The notes: generated from the letters alone by a model not told the origin. A stretch of DNA of 34,513 nt from an uncultured Pseudomonadota bacterium (GCA_937912125.1 CALDOK010000448.1:1-34513); one strand, 5' to 3'; shown: positions 1 through 9,203, counted from the first letter of the stretch. Numbers and translations: made by a program.

Positions 1-500
<500 letters not shown>

Positions 501-504
<4 letters not shown>

Positions 505-1400
505 CGCTCCAGTGAGGGTGGCGGCGGTGCCACCAGCCGCAGCTCCCCGCCCTTGGTGGGGTGCTGCAGGACCAGGCGATGGGCGTGCAGGTGGTAGCCG
601 AGGTCGCCGGGTCGGGCGCCGCTGCCTGGCGCCCTGCCCCCGCCTGTCCCGTAGAGGGGATCGCCCACCAGGGGGTGCCCTGCGAAGGCAGCGTGGATGC
701 GGATCTGGTGGGGTCGGCCCGTCTCGATGTCCACGGCCGCCAGGCTGCTGGCTTCGTGCCGAGCGAGGACCTCGAAGCGGGACAGGCTGGCCTTGCCACC
801 GGGCGTGGCGCTGAACAGCTCGCCCAGCACCGGGTCCGGCGTGAGGCCGATGGGGGCGTCCACCACGAAGCGGTCCTCGGCGGGCCGGCCGCTCACCAGC
901 GCCAGGTAGCGCTTGCTCACGGCCCCCGGAGCCCGCCACAGGGCTTGGATTGCCCGCGCGGCAGGGGCGGACTTGGCGAACAACACCACCCCGGAGGTGC
1001 CTCGCCCAAGGCGGTGCATGGGGTTGGCGCCTGGAGCGTGGGCCCGCACCAGGGCCAGCAGGGTGTGCTCCTGGAAGCCTGCACCCGGCAGGGTGGGCAG
1101 GCCTGAAGGCTTGGCCACGGCCAGCACGTCCACGTCCTCGAACAGGACCTCGAAGTGCAGGGGGGCCGGGGGTTCGCGCCAGGGGGGCTTGGCCCAGGTC
1201 ACCACCTGACCTGTGTGTGTCACGGCGGTAGGCTCCGTGATCTGCCCGTCCAGCCGGACCTCTCCACGATCGATGCGCCCACGCCAGGTGGCGTCGTCGA
1301 TGTGCTGGTAGCGGCGCAGCAGGTACTCCACCAGCGTGAGGCCGCTGGAGTCCGGGCCGATGGTTCGTCGCAGGGTGTGGCCCTGGTTGAGCTCGTTCAT
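501..1400 (-). CDS. RluA-family pseudouridine synthase-like protein with HRLG instead of HRLD
   Basis: The 299 residues match the RluA/RluC/RluD family of RNA uridine isomerases. An N-terminal S4-like segment (about residues 22-70, with RGEVRLDGQ) precedes the synthase fold, which carries AVAKPSGLPTLPG (95-107), MHRLGRGTSGVVLFAKS (128-144) and a C-terminal ETGRPHQIRIHAAFAGHPLVG block with GDPLYG. In characterised family members the catalytic Asp lies in HRLDxxTSG; here that position is Gly132. I recall that a subset of RluA-like proteins, including plant ones, carries HRLGRGTSG, so this may be a natural subfamily of uncertain activity and not a recent mutation. The rest of the fold looks intact. 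The ATG start has no Shine-Dalgarno but a TTAGCC hexamer 7 nt upstream. The gene converges on the Asp-X protein with overlapping stops. Confidence 0.88.
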
Positions 1401-1407
1401 GCAGGGT

Positions 1408-1413
1408 GGCTAA
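1408..1413 (-). promoter_or_regulatory. Possible -10 element of the RluA-like gene, leaderless geometry
   Basis: On the minus strand the hexamer TTAGCC lies 7 nt before the ATG at 1400, and no Shine-Dalgarno intervenes. The same spacing recurs at several genes in this window (see the findings), which would put the transcription start at or next to the start codon. No convincing -35 box is visible. Confidence 0.3.
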
Positions 1414-1475
1414 CGCGCTGGCCTGGACTCTCCGGTCGTCGCGCTCTAGGTGGTCCCAGTGAACCGGGAGTCTCC

Positions 1476-2792
1476 ATGGGATCCGACCTCGCCTCTTCGC
1501 TGCTCTGCATGCTCTCCTGCCTCGGCCTGGCCGCCTGTGGCGAAAAGGGGGACGACACGGGCGCAGCCTGGGATCCACCGGCGGCCTCGGAGGACTGGAC
1601 CCGCGACCTGCTGCACACGGCGCTGGTGGTGGACATGGACTCCCTGACCGGCACGGCGACCATCACCGTGGCGGCCAGCGGGTCCACGGGCCTGTCCCTC
1701 GAGGTTCAGGGGCTCGAGATCACGGCTGTCACCGCGCCCGAGGGCCCGCTGAACTGGTCGGTCGCCGACGGTCGGCTGGACGTGGGGTTGCCGGCGACAG
1801 GGAGCGATGCTGTGCTGGTCGTGGAGTATGGCTTCGCCGCGCAGGAGACCTTCGAGGGCTGGATGGATCGGGGCTCCACCCTGGTGTGGCCCTACTTCTG
1901 CGGCAACCTCTTCCCCTGCCACAGCGATCCCGCGGACGGCCTGAGCTTCGATCTGGCCGTTCAGACCACCACCGACGGCAACGTGGCGGTCTACCCAGAG
2001 ACCATCCCGGCCGACGCGCCCTCCTACCAGATCGCCTGGGCCATGGGCAGCTACGAGCGCCTGGACCTGGGCACGACCGCGGGAGGCGTGGGGCTCGAGG
2101 CCTGGTACCTGGCGGGCCACCAAGACGCCGCCGTCGAGGGCACCGAGTTTCTGCTGGGGGCGTGGGAGTGGCTCGAGGCCACGCTGGGGCCCTACCCCTA
2201 CGGGGACCGGGCTGGATCGGTGGAGGTCAGCTGGGGCATGGGGGCCTACGGCGGCATGGAGCACCACCCCCTCTCCCACATCGCCAGCAGCGCGATGGAC
2301 TCCCAGGAGACCCAGATCCACGAAGCCGCCCACGGCTGGTTCGGCGGCGGCGTGCGCATCGCCTGCTGGGAGGACTTCGTGCTGAGCGAGGGCACGGTCA
2401 GCTACCTGACCGCGCGGGCCCTCACCCAGGTGGCCGGGGACCAGGCCGGTGAGGAGCTCTGGGCTGCCTACGAAGGGGACCTGGACTACGTCGTCGCCCA
2501 CGAGACCATCGAGAGCTGGCCCGACAGCTGCGGCGAGGTGGACATCCTCCAGGACGGGCTGTTCTCCCTTGGCCCCTACATGCGGGGCGCGTTCTTCTAC
2601 AAGGCCTACGCCGAGCAGGTGGGTGTGGACGCGCTGGATGCAGCCCTGGGCAGCTTCTTCGTGGACCGGGTGGGCAGCGCCGCCACCATGCAGGAGCTGA
2701 TCGACCACCTGCACCTCGAGACCGGGGTGGATCCCATGCCCCTGGCCGAGGCCTGGCTGCGCAGCATGGAGGACCCGCGGGAGACGCTGTAG
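1476..2792 (+). CDS. M1-type (gluzincin) metallopeptidase lipoprotein
   Basis: The frame is open well upstream, but ATG 1476 is chosen because GGGAG lies just before it and it gives a lipoprotein signal ending LAAC (Cys21). Residues 259-264 read GGMEHH, resembling the GxMEN exopeptidase motif of M1 aminopeptidases with Asn replaced. HEAAH (282-286) followed after 18 residues by Glu305 gives the zinc-binding HExxH-x18-E signature, and WEDFVLSEGTVSYL matches the conserved WxDxWLxEGxAxY region. The 438-residue length covers the N-terminal beta domain and catalytic domain but leaves little room for the large C-terminal domain of classical aminopeptidase N. It is probably an envelope-anchored zinc peptidase; the substrate is unknown. 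The lipidated Cys is followed by GEKGDDTG, a motif shared with other lipoproteins here. Confidence 0.85.
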   Translation: MGSDLASSLLCMLSCLGLAACGEKGDDTGAAWDPPAASEDWTRDLLHTALVVDMDSLTGTATITVAASGSTGLSLEVQGLEITAVTAPEGPLNWSVADGRLDVGLPATGSDAVLVVEYGFAAQETFEGWMDRGSTLVWPYFCGNLFPCHSDPADGLSFDLAVQTTTDGNVAVYPETIPADAPSYQIAWAMGSYERLDLGTTAGGVGLEAWYLAGHQDAAVEGTEFLLGAWEWLEATLGPYPYGDRAGSVEVSWGMGAYGGMEHHPLSHIASSAMDSQETQIHEAAHGWFGGGVRIACWEDFVLSEGTVSYLTARALTQVAGDQAGEELWAAYEGDLDYVVAHETIESWPDSCGEVDILQDGLFSLGPYMRGAFFYKAYAEQVGVDALDAALGSFFVDRVGSAATMQELIDHLHLETGVDPMPLAEAWLRSMEDPRETL

Positions 2793-2842
2793 CGGCGCCC
2801 ACGGGGTCGCCCGAGCCCTCTGGTGCTGGGCTGTGTCCGTGC

Positions 2843-2848
2843 TAGGCT
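2843..2848 (+). promoter_or_regulatory. Possible -10 element (TAGGCT) of the 2856 gene
   Basis: TGC-TAGGCT resembles an extended -10 element and ends 7 nt before the ATG at 2856. No Shine-Dalgarno lies between, so a leaderless transcript is plausible. The -35 region is not recognisable. Confidence 0.35.
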
Positions 2849-2855
2849 GCGGGCG

Positions 2856-3407
2856 ATGAGCGTCACGTCCACCATCGCGGTCCCACCCGCTGCAGCTCGG
2901 GTTGTAGGCCTGCTGGGCGCTGCCTGGGGTGTGATCGGCATCTCGGTGCTGCTGCTGGGCGGAGTGTTCAGCATGGGGCCCTACGCCCTGAAATTATCTT
3001 GGACCGAGCTGTCGGGGCTGCAGCGAGGGTCCCTGCTGGTCTACCTGGCCTTCATGATCGGCGGCAAGGGAATCATGGGCTTTCACAGGGGGTTCTCGCA
3101 TAGGGCGGCTCGCCGCGTCCGCGCCATCGCTCGGGAGCCCCGCCTGCTGCGCGTGATCCTGGCCCCGCTGTACAGCATGTCGCTCGTCCAGGCGCCCTGG
3201 AGCCGGGTGGCCCGTAGCTGGGGCCTGATGCTGGTGATCGCGGCCATCGTGCCGGTGGTCCAAGCCCTGCCCCTGCCTTGGCGCGGCATCGTCGATGCGG
3301 GCGTGGTCGCGGGGCTGTCGGTGGGGCTGGCGAGCTTCTGGTGGGCGGTCTTGGTGAAGCCGCTGCTGATCGTCAGGGAAAGCTCTGGAAACACTTCTTC
3401 GCCTTGA
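2856..3407 (+). CDS. Small integral membrane protein, unknown function
   Basis: The 183 residues contain about four hydrophobic segments: ARVVGLLGAAWGVIGISVLL near residues 14-33, LLVYLAFMIGGKGIMG around 57-72, WGLMLVIAAIVPVVQAL around 118-134, and a last one ending FWWAVLVKPLL. A basic loop (HRGFSHRAARRVRAIAREPR) separates the second and third, suggesting a cytoplasmic face there. No known family is recognised. The start ATG 2856 is preferred over an in-frame upstream start at 2823 because a -10-like hexamer lies directly before it and the extension has no membrane or domain character. The next gene begins 30 nt downstream with its own ribosome site. Confidence 0.65.
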   Translation: MSVTSTIAVPPAAARVVGLLGAAWGVIGISVLLLGGVFSMGPYALKLSWTELSGLQRGSLLVYLAFMIGGKGIMGFHRGFSHRAARRVRAIAREPRLLRVILAPLYSMSLVQAPWSRVARSWGLMLVIAAIVPVVQALPLPWRGIVDAGVVAGLSVGLASFWWAVLVKPLLIVRESSGNTSSP

Positions 3408-3437
3408 AGTCTCCATGGGACAATCCCTGGAGGTTTC

Positions 3438-4013
3438 ATGCTGCCGGTCTATGCTCTGTCCGCTGTCCTGCTCGCCAGCCCCGCCCACGCCGATCCGGTC
3501 CGGCTGCTGGACGCCGGCTACACCGCCAAGCTCTGCGAAGCCTGGAATGGCACCTCGCTGCCCGCGGCCCTGGGCCGCTCCGGCTCGGGCTGGATCGACA
3601 GCGCGGGCAGTGAGGGCTCCCAGATCATCGTCATCTCCCGACGGGACTGCGACGGCTGGCCCAAGGTGCAGCTGGTCATCCAGGCCGACGAGAGCGGCCA
3701 GGCCGTCTGCCAGTCCGGCGGTGCCTTCCCGGGCGGCGAGCTGCAGTGGCAGTTCACCCCCACCACCGAGCAGTGGGCCGACTTCACTGACGGCTTCGGC
3801 GTGATGCAGATGCCCGGCATCATGAGCGGCTTCGTCGGCCCCTACGGGGTGGCGGCGGCCAACATCGGCAACTTCGAGGTCTTCTTCGCCGCGGCCGGCC
3901 GGCTGGCCCTGGACCTGGACGTGGACTGGAGCTGCGAGGGCGCCGACGCCGAGGATGTGGCCAAGAAGGTCGCCGGCATCGACCGCGTGGACATGGCGGC
4001 GATCCTGGACTGA
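3438..4013 (+). CDS. Secreted/periplasmic protein, possibly SCP2-like
   Basis: ATG 3438 is preceded by CTGGAGG with a 4-nt gap to the start, a strong ribosome site. The first 18 residues form a signal peptide ending in SPAHA before DP, a signal-peptidase I site. The mature part of about 170 residues has a beta-rich middle and a stretch (GVAAANIGNFEVFFAAAGRLALDLDVD) reminiscent of the sterol-carrier SCP2 fold, where a hydrophobic helix follows a five-stranded sheet. That resemblance is weak and rests on pattern, not on a conserved motif. Three cysteines are present. No partner gene suggests a role; the neighbours are an unrelated membrane protein and a small lipoprotein on the same strand. Confidence 0.6.
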   Translation: MLPVYALSAVLLASPAHADPVRLLDAGYTAKLCEAWNGTSLPAALGRSGSGWIDSAGSEGSQIIVISRRDCDGWPKVQLVIQADESGQAVCQSGGAFPGGELQWQFTPTTEQWADFTDGFGVMQMPGIMSGFVGPYGVAAANIGNFEVFFAAAGRLALDLDVDWSCEGADAEDVAKKVAGIDRVDMAAILD

Positions 4014-4106
4014 GGGGGCGGGCTGTTGCTCAGTCTGCGGTCCCTGGTCGCGGCCTCGAGCCTGGTCGCGGCGTCTGTGCCAGAATGCCGCGGAGAGGAG
4101 TGCTCC

Positions 4107-4421
4107 ATGGGCTGCCGCCACCGCCACCTGGGCCTGCTGGCCGCTTCGCTGCTGCTGTCGGCGTGCGGTGATCCCCTGGCTTCGGACAAGTGCAACGATC
4201 TGGTCGGGTCCCTGTGCGCCAACGCAGAGGAGGCCTGCCTCCCACCCGGCGACGCCGATGCCTGCGAGGAGGATCTCGAGGAGGTCTTCTCATGTGAGGA
4301 CGCCTTGGACGTAGGCCCTGGCTACGACGCCTGCATGGACCGGGTCCTTGGCTCCCAGGAGTGCCTGCTCGACGTGGGGCTTCCCGAAGAGTGCGAGGGC
4401 GTGGTCCGGCTGCCTGAGTAG
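4107..4421 (+). CDS. Small cysteine-rich lipoprotein
   Basis: ATG 4107 follows GGAGAGGAG and is preferred to an in-frame start at 4026. It gives a basic n-region (MGCRHRH), a hydrophobic core and the lipobox LSAC (Cys20). The mature 85 residues are acidic and contain eight further cysteines in a regular pattern (CNDLVGSLC, ACLPPGDADAC, SCEDAL, YDAC, ECLL, EC), which suggests several disulfides in a small helical domain on the outer face of a membrane. Similar short Cys-rich lipoproteins are common in Myxococcota genomes but have no assigned function. It ends 62 nt before the end of the convergent beta-helix gene, with a GGCGCC hairpin between. Confidence 0.65.
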   Translation: MGCRHRHLGLLAASLLLSACGDPLASDKCNDLVGSLCANAEEACLPPGDADACEEDLEEVFSCEDALDVGPGYDACMDRVLGSQECLLDVGLPEECEGVVRLPE

Positions 4422-4437
4422 GCGCCACGGGGGCGCC
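4421..4437. terminator. Possible hairpin between convergent genes
   Basis: GGCGCC-ACGGG-GGCGCC forms a 6-bp GC stem with a 5-nt loop directly at the stop of the small lipoprotein gene, in a convergent intergenic gap. There is no T-tract, so it is at best a weak or factor-assisted terminator. Confidence 0.25.
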
Positions 4438-4483
4438 AGCGCGGGTGCTGGGGTTCACAGCCCGCCCGCACCCCGGCCCCGAC

Positions 4484-5878
4484 TCAGCCGCCGGGCAGGG
4501 CGGCCCCACCCCGGGTGGAGAGCCAGGGATCGTCCTGGGTGAAGAAGATGCCGTCGGGGCCCGCCAGGACCTCGGTGTCGCCCAGATCCGAGGAGCCCGG
4601 CGAGCAGGCAGCGTCCTGCAGGTCGCGGTCGGCGTCCAGCCCGTTTCCGGCGGTCTCGCAGCCCTCCACTTTGGCCTCGACGCCGCCCCAGCCGTCCAGG
4701 CCCACGGCGTTGTCTTGCAGCAGGACGTCCTGCACCTGGACCTCCAGGCCCGCCTCGGTGCCCAGCTCCAAGCCCGCCCCAGCCGCGCCCAGGGCGGTGA
4801 AGCGCTGGATGCTCACCCCACTCGCGGCGTTGCCCTGGGCGAACAGGTACAGGCCTGCCTCGCCTGCCCAGGCGCTGAGGTTGTCGTGCATGACCAGCCC
4901 CGACAGGCCCGTGCCCCAGGCGTCGGTGAAGTGGAAGCCGTTGCGCTGGGTGTTCCACACCAGGTTGTGGCTGTAGTCACCCGGGCTGGCGGCCTCGATG
5001 CCCCAGTCCACGTTGAAGATCACGTTGCCTTGCACCCGCACCTGGGCGATGCGGTCCTTGATGTTGATGCCGTCGTGGTGGGTTCCCAGCGCGAGCCAGC
5101 AGTCGTGGATCAGGTTGTTCTCCACGATCACCGAGGCGTGCGCGTCGAGGTCTTGGCCCTCGGCCCCCCCGATGTAGACGCACTCACCCCGCTGGTCCCA
5201 GATGTGGTTGTTGCGCACCACGAAGCTCGAGGATGGCAGCCCCGAGCGGGAGACGTAGTCCAGGGACACGGAGGGGGAGCCGTCGTTTCGGTGTACCAGG
5301 TTGTCCTCGATGATCACCTCGTCGCCGGCGCGGAAGTAGATGCCCTTGTCGTCGCTGCCGGTGACCTCGAAGCCTCGCAGGGTGATGTGGCTGCGCTCGA
5401 TGTCCTCGTACCCTGTGGTCACCCCGGGCACTCGCGCCCGGGCGCCCGGGGGGGCCTCGACCCAATGGGGGTGGGCGTCGTCGATGTTGGTGACGGCCGA
5501 GCCGTCCAGGACCAGGCGATGGTCGCTGCCGTCTTCACGCAGCAGCTCCAGGGGCTCGGGCCATGTCTCAGCCCCGCTGCCGTCGGCCTCCTGGGCGCTG
5601 AACAGCACGCGCACATGCCCCTGGGCCAGCGCCCGGTCCAGGACCTCCCAGTCCAGCCACGCCCAGGGGGAGCCCTCGCTGCCGTCACCCTGGGGCAGGT
5701 CCGGGTCTACGTGGAAGGTGACGAAGGGCTCTGGGTCCTCGCTGACGTCGAGCAGCGGCAGGCACTGGCAGGGGCCGCAGGCTCCCCCGTCGCAGATCTG
5801 CACGCCGTGGCCGTCGCAGACGCAGGGTTCGCCGATGGTGTCGGGACCGCAGGCGAGGAGAAGGAGCAGAGGGAGCAT
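4484..5878 (-). CDS. Right-handed parallel beta-helix lipoprotein
   Basis: The 464-residue product has a very short hydrophobic start (MLPLLLLLAC, Cys10) then a Cys-rich patch (CVCDGHGVQICDGGACGPCQC). From about residue 170 onward come repeated beta-helix coils of about 22-25 residues with Asn ladders: VIIEDNLVHRN, FVVRNNHIWD, VIVENNLIHDC, VRVQGNVIFNV, YSHNLVWNTQ. This is the pectate-lyase/NosD-like fold used to bind or cleave polysaccharide. No catalytic set can be assigned by eye. The fold is confident; the substrate is not. The start is uncertain. ATG 5878 sits 6 nt after a -10-like hexamer but gives an unusually short signal peptide. ATG 5941 would give a 30-residue signal with an RR pair and the same cysteine. 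Confidence 0.8.
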   Translation of the reverse strand: MLPLLLLLACGPDTIGEPCVCDGHGVQICDGGACGPCQCLPLLDVSEDPEPFVTFHVDPDLPQGDGSEGSPWAWLDWEVLDRALAQGHVRVLFSAQEADGSGAETWPEPLELLREDGSDHRLVLDGSAVTNIDDAHPHWVEAPPGARARVPGVTTGYEDIERSHITLRGFEVTGSDDKGIYFRAGDEVIIEDNLVHRNDGSPSVSLDYVSRSGLPSSSFVVRNNHIWDQRGECVYIGGAEGQDLDAHASVIVENNLIHDCWLALGTHHDGINIKDRIAQVRVQGNVIFNVDWGIEAASPGDYSHNLVWNTQRNGFHFTDAWGTGLSGLVMHDNLSAWAGEAGLYLFAQGNAASGVSIQRFTALGAAGAGLELGTEAGLEVQVQDVLLQDNAVGLDGWGGVEAKVEGCETAGNGLDADRDLQDAACSPGSSDLGDTEVLAGPDGIFFTQDDPWLSTRGGAALPGG

Positions 5879-5884
5879 CGTGTG

Positions 5885-5890
5885 AGTGTA
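5885..5890 (-). promoter_or_regulatory. Possible -10 element (TACACT) of the beta-helix gene
   Basis: Minus-strand GCTACACT ends 6 nt before ATG 5878 with no ribosome site between, the same leaderless-like geometry as at 2843 and 31729. If the real start is 5941 instead, this site would lie inside the gene and be fortuitous. Confidence 0.3.
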
Positions 5891-6009
5891 GCGCCTCGCG
5901 GGCGGACTGCGGGGGATGGTATGGGCCGCGACCGGCCGCATGGCAAACGCGCGGTCCATGGCCGCGAGAGGATAAGCCGGGGGTTCTCATCTCCTCCCTC
6001 TGTTCAGGC

Positions 6010-7674
6010 ATGACCTACCAGCCCGACAATCCCCTCGTGGTGCAGGGCGATCACACCCTGCTGCTCGAGACCCAGAGCCCCCGCTACCAGCAGGCCCGCG
6101 ACGCCCTGCTGGGCTTCGCCGAGCTGGTCAAGAACCCCGAGTACGTCCACACCTGGCGCATCACCAAGCTGTCCTTGTGGAACGCCGCGGCGGCGGGGCG
6201 CACGGCCGACGGGGTCATCGCCGCGCTCGAGCGCTTCGCCCGCTACCCGGTGCCCCAGAACATCCCCGTCTCCATCCGCGACACCATGGGGCGCTATGGC
6301 CGCCTCAAGCTGCTGCGGGACGGTGAGTGGCTGCAGCTCGAGGCCGACCAGCCGGTGCTCATGCTCGAGCTGCAGGCCATCGCCTCCATCGCCGATCTGC
6401 TGGGGCCGGCCCGGGGTGAGCGTGCGGTGCAGGTGGTCGCCCGCAAGCGGGGTGAGCTCAAGCAGGTGCTCTTGAGCCTGGGCCATCCGGTGCAGGACCT
6501 GGCCGGCTACGACGACGGGCCAGCCCTCGAGATGTGCCTGCAGCACGAGACCACCGACGGCGAGACCTGGCAGCTTCGGGACTACCAGCTGGCGGCGGTG
6601 GACGCCTACCATGGGGGCCCCGACGCAGGCTCTGGAGTGGTGGTGCTGCCCTGCGGTGCGGGAAAGACCATCGTGGGCATCGCCGCCATGGTGCGGCTGG
6701 GGATGCGCACGCTCATCCTCTGCGCTGGCCACACCGCGGTGCAGCAGTGGAAGCGCGAGCTGATCGCCCGCACCAACCTGGGGCCCGAGGACGTGGGCGA
6801 GTACAGTGGGCGCATCAAGGAGCTCAGGCCCGTCACCATCAGCACGTACCAGCTGCTCACCTGGCGGCCGGGCAAGCACGAGGGCGCGCCCCACTTCAAG
6901 CTGCTCTACCAGGCCGCGTGGGGCCTGGTGATCTACGACGAGGTCCACCTGCTGCCGGCGCCTGTGTTCCGCGAGACCGCCTACCTGCAGGCCCGGCGAC
7001 GCCTGGGGTTGACGGCCACCCTGGTGCGCGAGGACGGGCGCGAGGGCGACGTGTTCGCGTTGATCGGGCCCAAGCGCTTCGACCTGCCCTGGAAGGAGCT
7101 CGAGCACCAGGGCTGGATCGCCGCCGCCCAGTGCGTGGAGCTGCGGGTGCCCCTGAGCGATCCCGACCGTCTGCGCTACGTCAACGCCTCGCCCACGGGC
7201 CGCACCCGCATCGCGGCCCTGAACGCCCGCAAGGGGGCGGTGCTCGAGAAGCTCATGGCCCGTCACGACGCCGAGCAGATCCTGGTGCTGGGGACCTACC
7301 TGGATCAGCTGCACTGGCTGGCCGCCCGCTTCGATCTGGCGCTGATCACCGGCAAGACCCCCAACCGCGAGCGGGACGCCATCTTCGCCCGCTTCCGCAG
7401 CGGTGAGCTGCGGGTGCTGGCCTTGTCTCGGGTGGGCAACTTCGCCATCGACCTGCCCGCGGCCTCGGTGGCCATCCAGGTCAGCGGCACCTTCGGCAGC
7501 CGGCAAGAGGAGGCCCAGCGCCTGGGGCGCATCCTGCGTCCCAAGGCCGGCTCGAACCAGGCCACCTTCTACTCCCTGGTCACGGCGGATACACGGGAGC
7601 AGGACTACGCCGAGCGCCGGCAGCTGTTCCTCACCGAGCAGGGCTACCCCTACCGCATCGAGCTGGCGGGCTGA
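6010..7674 (+). CDS. XPB/Rad25-type superfamily 2 DNA helicase
   Basis: The 554 residues show the complete helicase core of bacterial/archaeal XPB, an ATP-dependent 3'-5' DNA helicase or duplex unwinder linked to repair. After an N-terminal damage-recognition-like region come LRDYQLAAVDAY (Q-motif region, about 189-200), Walker A PCGAGKT (214-220), the DEVH box (310-313), GLTAT (333-337) followed directly by the XPB-specific RED triad (340-342), and motif VI QEEAQRLGRILRP (499-511). Length and order fit the bacterial family (about 550 residues). The start is ATG 6010; its ribosome site is weak. The stop overlaps the next start in TGATG, so the partner gene is translationally coupled. It is transcribed divergently from the beta-helix gene. 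Motifs are intact, so it should be active. Confidence 0.93.
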   Translation: MTYQPDNPLVVQGDHTLLLETQSPRYQQARDALLGFAELVKNPEYVHTWRITKLSLWNAAAAGRTADGVIAALERFARYPVPQNIPVSIRDTMGRYGRLKLLRDGEWLQLEADQPVLMLELQAIASIADLLGPARGERAVQVVARKRGELKQVLLSLGHPVQDLAGYDDGPALEMCLQHETTDGETWQLRDYQLAAVDAYHGGPDAGSGVVVLPCGAGKTIVGIAAMVRLGMRTLILCAGHTAVQQWKRELIARTNLGPEDVGEYSGRIKELRPVTISTYQLLTWRPGKHEGAPHFKLLYQAAWGLVIYDEVHLLPAPVFRETAYLQARRRLGLTATLVREDGREGDVFALIGPKRFDLPWKELEHQGWIAAAQCVELRVPLSDPDRLRYVNASPTGRTRIAALNARKGAVLEKLMARHDAEQILVLGTYLDQLHWLAARFDLALITGKTPNRERDAIFARFRSGELRVLALSRVGNFAIDLPAASVAIQVSGTFGSRQEEAQRLGRILRPKAGSNQATFYSLVTADTREQDYAERRQLFLTEQGYPYRIELAG

Positions 7675-9140
7675 TGCGGGCCATCTCGGTGTTGTCGGTG
7701 GCCAGCCCGGTGGTCTGGGACGAGCTCGAGGCCCTGGCCCCGGTGAGCGAGCACCTGGGCGCGGCCCTCGGTCCGCTGCGCCGCGAGGCCCTGCCCGGCT
7801 TCGAGCGCGAGCTCCTGCCTCAGCTGCGGCAGGGTGGGCTCGAGGTGCTCGTGCGCTTCGCGCGGCGAGACGCCGCGGCGCTGCAGGCGGCCCGTGAGGA
7901 TCTGGCCCAGCGCATCCTCGAGCTGCCCGACCCCGCGCGGTGGGTGCTGTTCGCGGCTCAGCGCCACGCCCTGGACAGCGAGGTCTTGGGGGTGCAGGCC
8001 TGGGATCCAGTCGAGGACGTCCAGAGCGTGCGCGAGCTGTACACGGCTGGGCTGCTGCAGCCCCTGGACGCCGACAACGCCGCGGGCCGCTACCGGCTGC
8101 ACCCCGATCTGCCGCCGCCCCCGGCGGTGACCTACGACTTCGACGAAGCGATCATGCCCCCCACCGACGATCTGGCCCCCCCGGGGCCCGGCGCGGTGGC
8201 CTTGCTGCACGACGTGGCCTCCCTGGCCGCCGCCGTGGCCCACGTGCTCCCCGGCCGCACCCTGGCGGGGGCCATCTCCAGGGCCGACTGCCGCAGGCTG
8301 GGTCGCCGCCTGGGGGTGGCGTCTCTGGCCAAGGACGGCAAGCTCGAGGCCCACGAGCGCTGGCAGCGGGCCCTGCGGGCCCTCGAGGCCCTGGGGGTGA
8401 TCAGCACCGATCCCCTGTCCCGCGAGATCAGCCTCGACCTGGGCCTCGAGCGCACCCTGGCCGGCTCGGCCCAGGACGCCGTGGACCGCTTGGTGGACCG
8501 CCTGGTGGACCGCGATCTGCGGGTGGGCCTGCCCGCCGTGCGCGCGGCCCTGCGCCAGGCGGGCGATCAGGCTCTGGACGAGGTGGTGTTCCTGGACCTG
8601 CTCCGGGTGCAACACCGGGACATGATCTTTCCCCGCTGGACCCGCCGACGGGTGGCCATCTACCCGCTGCTGGACGGCGAACGGGTGGTGCCCTTCGACG
8701 ACGTGGGCTGGGAGGCCATCGAGGCCCGCATGATCCCCCGCCTGCTGCGCCGCATGGAGCGTCTTGGCCTGCTGCGGCGAGCCACGGGCGTCTTCGCCGC
8801 CACCGACGACGGCCGCCGCTGGGCCCTGGGGGACGAGCAGCTCGGCTCTCCGGTGTGGATCAGCTCCGATCTCGAGCTCATCGTGCCCCCGGACGCCGTC
8901 ACCCCTTGGGAGCGCTTCCAGCTCGAGCGCTTGGGGCGCTGCCTGAGCCGCGACGTGGTGGACCGCTACCGCCTCGAGCGCGAAGGCCTGGCCCAGTGGC
9001 TGTCCAACCACGAGCTGGACGAGGCCCTGGCCCTGCTGGCCCGACGCTGCCCCGCGGTGCCCGAGGCCGTGGAGAGCACGCTGCAGGCCTGGGCTGCGGC
9101 CGCCATGCGGGTTGTGCTCACCCATGGGGTGGTGGTCTGA
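7674..9140 (+). CDS. Helicase_C_3-like XPB-associated protein
   Basis: The ATG overlaps the XPB stop (TGATG), so the two proteins are coupled and likely work together. The 488-residue product lacks Walker motifs. It has winged-helix-like segments through the middle (ALRALEALGVISTD, RRMERLGLLRRATGVF). The C-terminal part (about 395-485) resembles the Helicase_C_3 domain (PF13625) of actinobacterial proteins: VWISSDLELIVPPDAV, then LERLGRCLSRDVVDRYRLER and CPAVPEAVESTLQAWA. In mycobacteria a protein of this type is encoded next to the XPB gene, as I recall, which supports the assignment. It probably binds DNA or regulates the helicase; the exact role is unproven. Archaeal XPB instead pairs with the nuclease Bax1, and no nuclease motif was recognised here. 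Confidence 0.75.
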   Translation: MRAISVLSVASPVVWDELEALAPVSEHLGAALGPLRREALPGFERELLPQLRQGGLEVLVRFARRDAAALQAAREDLAQRILELPDPARWVLFAAQRHALDSEVLGVQAWDPVEDVQSVRELYTAGLLQPLDADNAAGRYRLHPDLPPPPAVTYDFDEAIMPPTDDLAPPGPGAVALLHDVASLAAAVAHVLPGRTLAGAISRADCRRLGRRLGVASLAKDGKLEAHERWQRALRALEALGVISTDPLSREISLDLGLERTLAGSAQDAVDRLVDRLVDRDLRVGLPAVRAALRQAGDQALDEVVFLDLLRVQHRDMIFPRWTRRRVAIYPLLDGERVVPFDDVGWEAIEARMIPRLLRRMERLGLLRRATGVFAATDDGRRWALGDEQLGSPVWISSDLELIVPPDAVTPWERFQLERLGRCLSRDVVDRYRLEREGLAQWLSNHELDEALALLARRCPAVPEAVESTLQAWAAAAMRVVLTHGVVV

Positions 9141-9179
9141 CCGACCGCGGGCCGCCAAGGTGGTATCCTCCCGGAAGAA

Positions 9180-9185
9180 TATGCT
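9180..9185 (+). promoter_or_regulatory. Possible -10 element (TATGCT) of the TPR protein gene
   Basis: TATGCT lies 18 nt before ATG 9204 in the 63-nt gap after the helicase partner gene, followed by an AAGAGG ribosome site. It is the most AT-rich spot in that gap. No -35 box was recognised. Confidence 0.35.
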
Positions 9186-9203
9186 CTTTCCAAGAGGTGC
9201 CCC

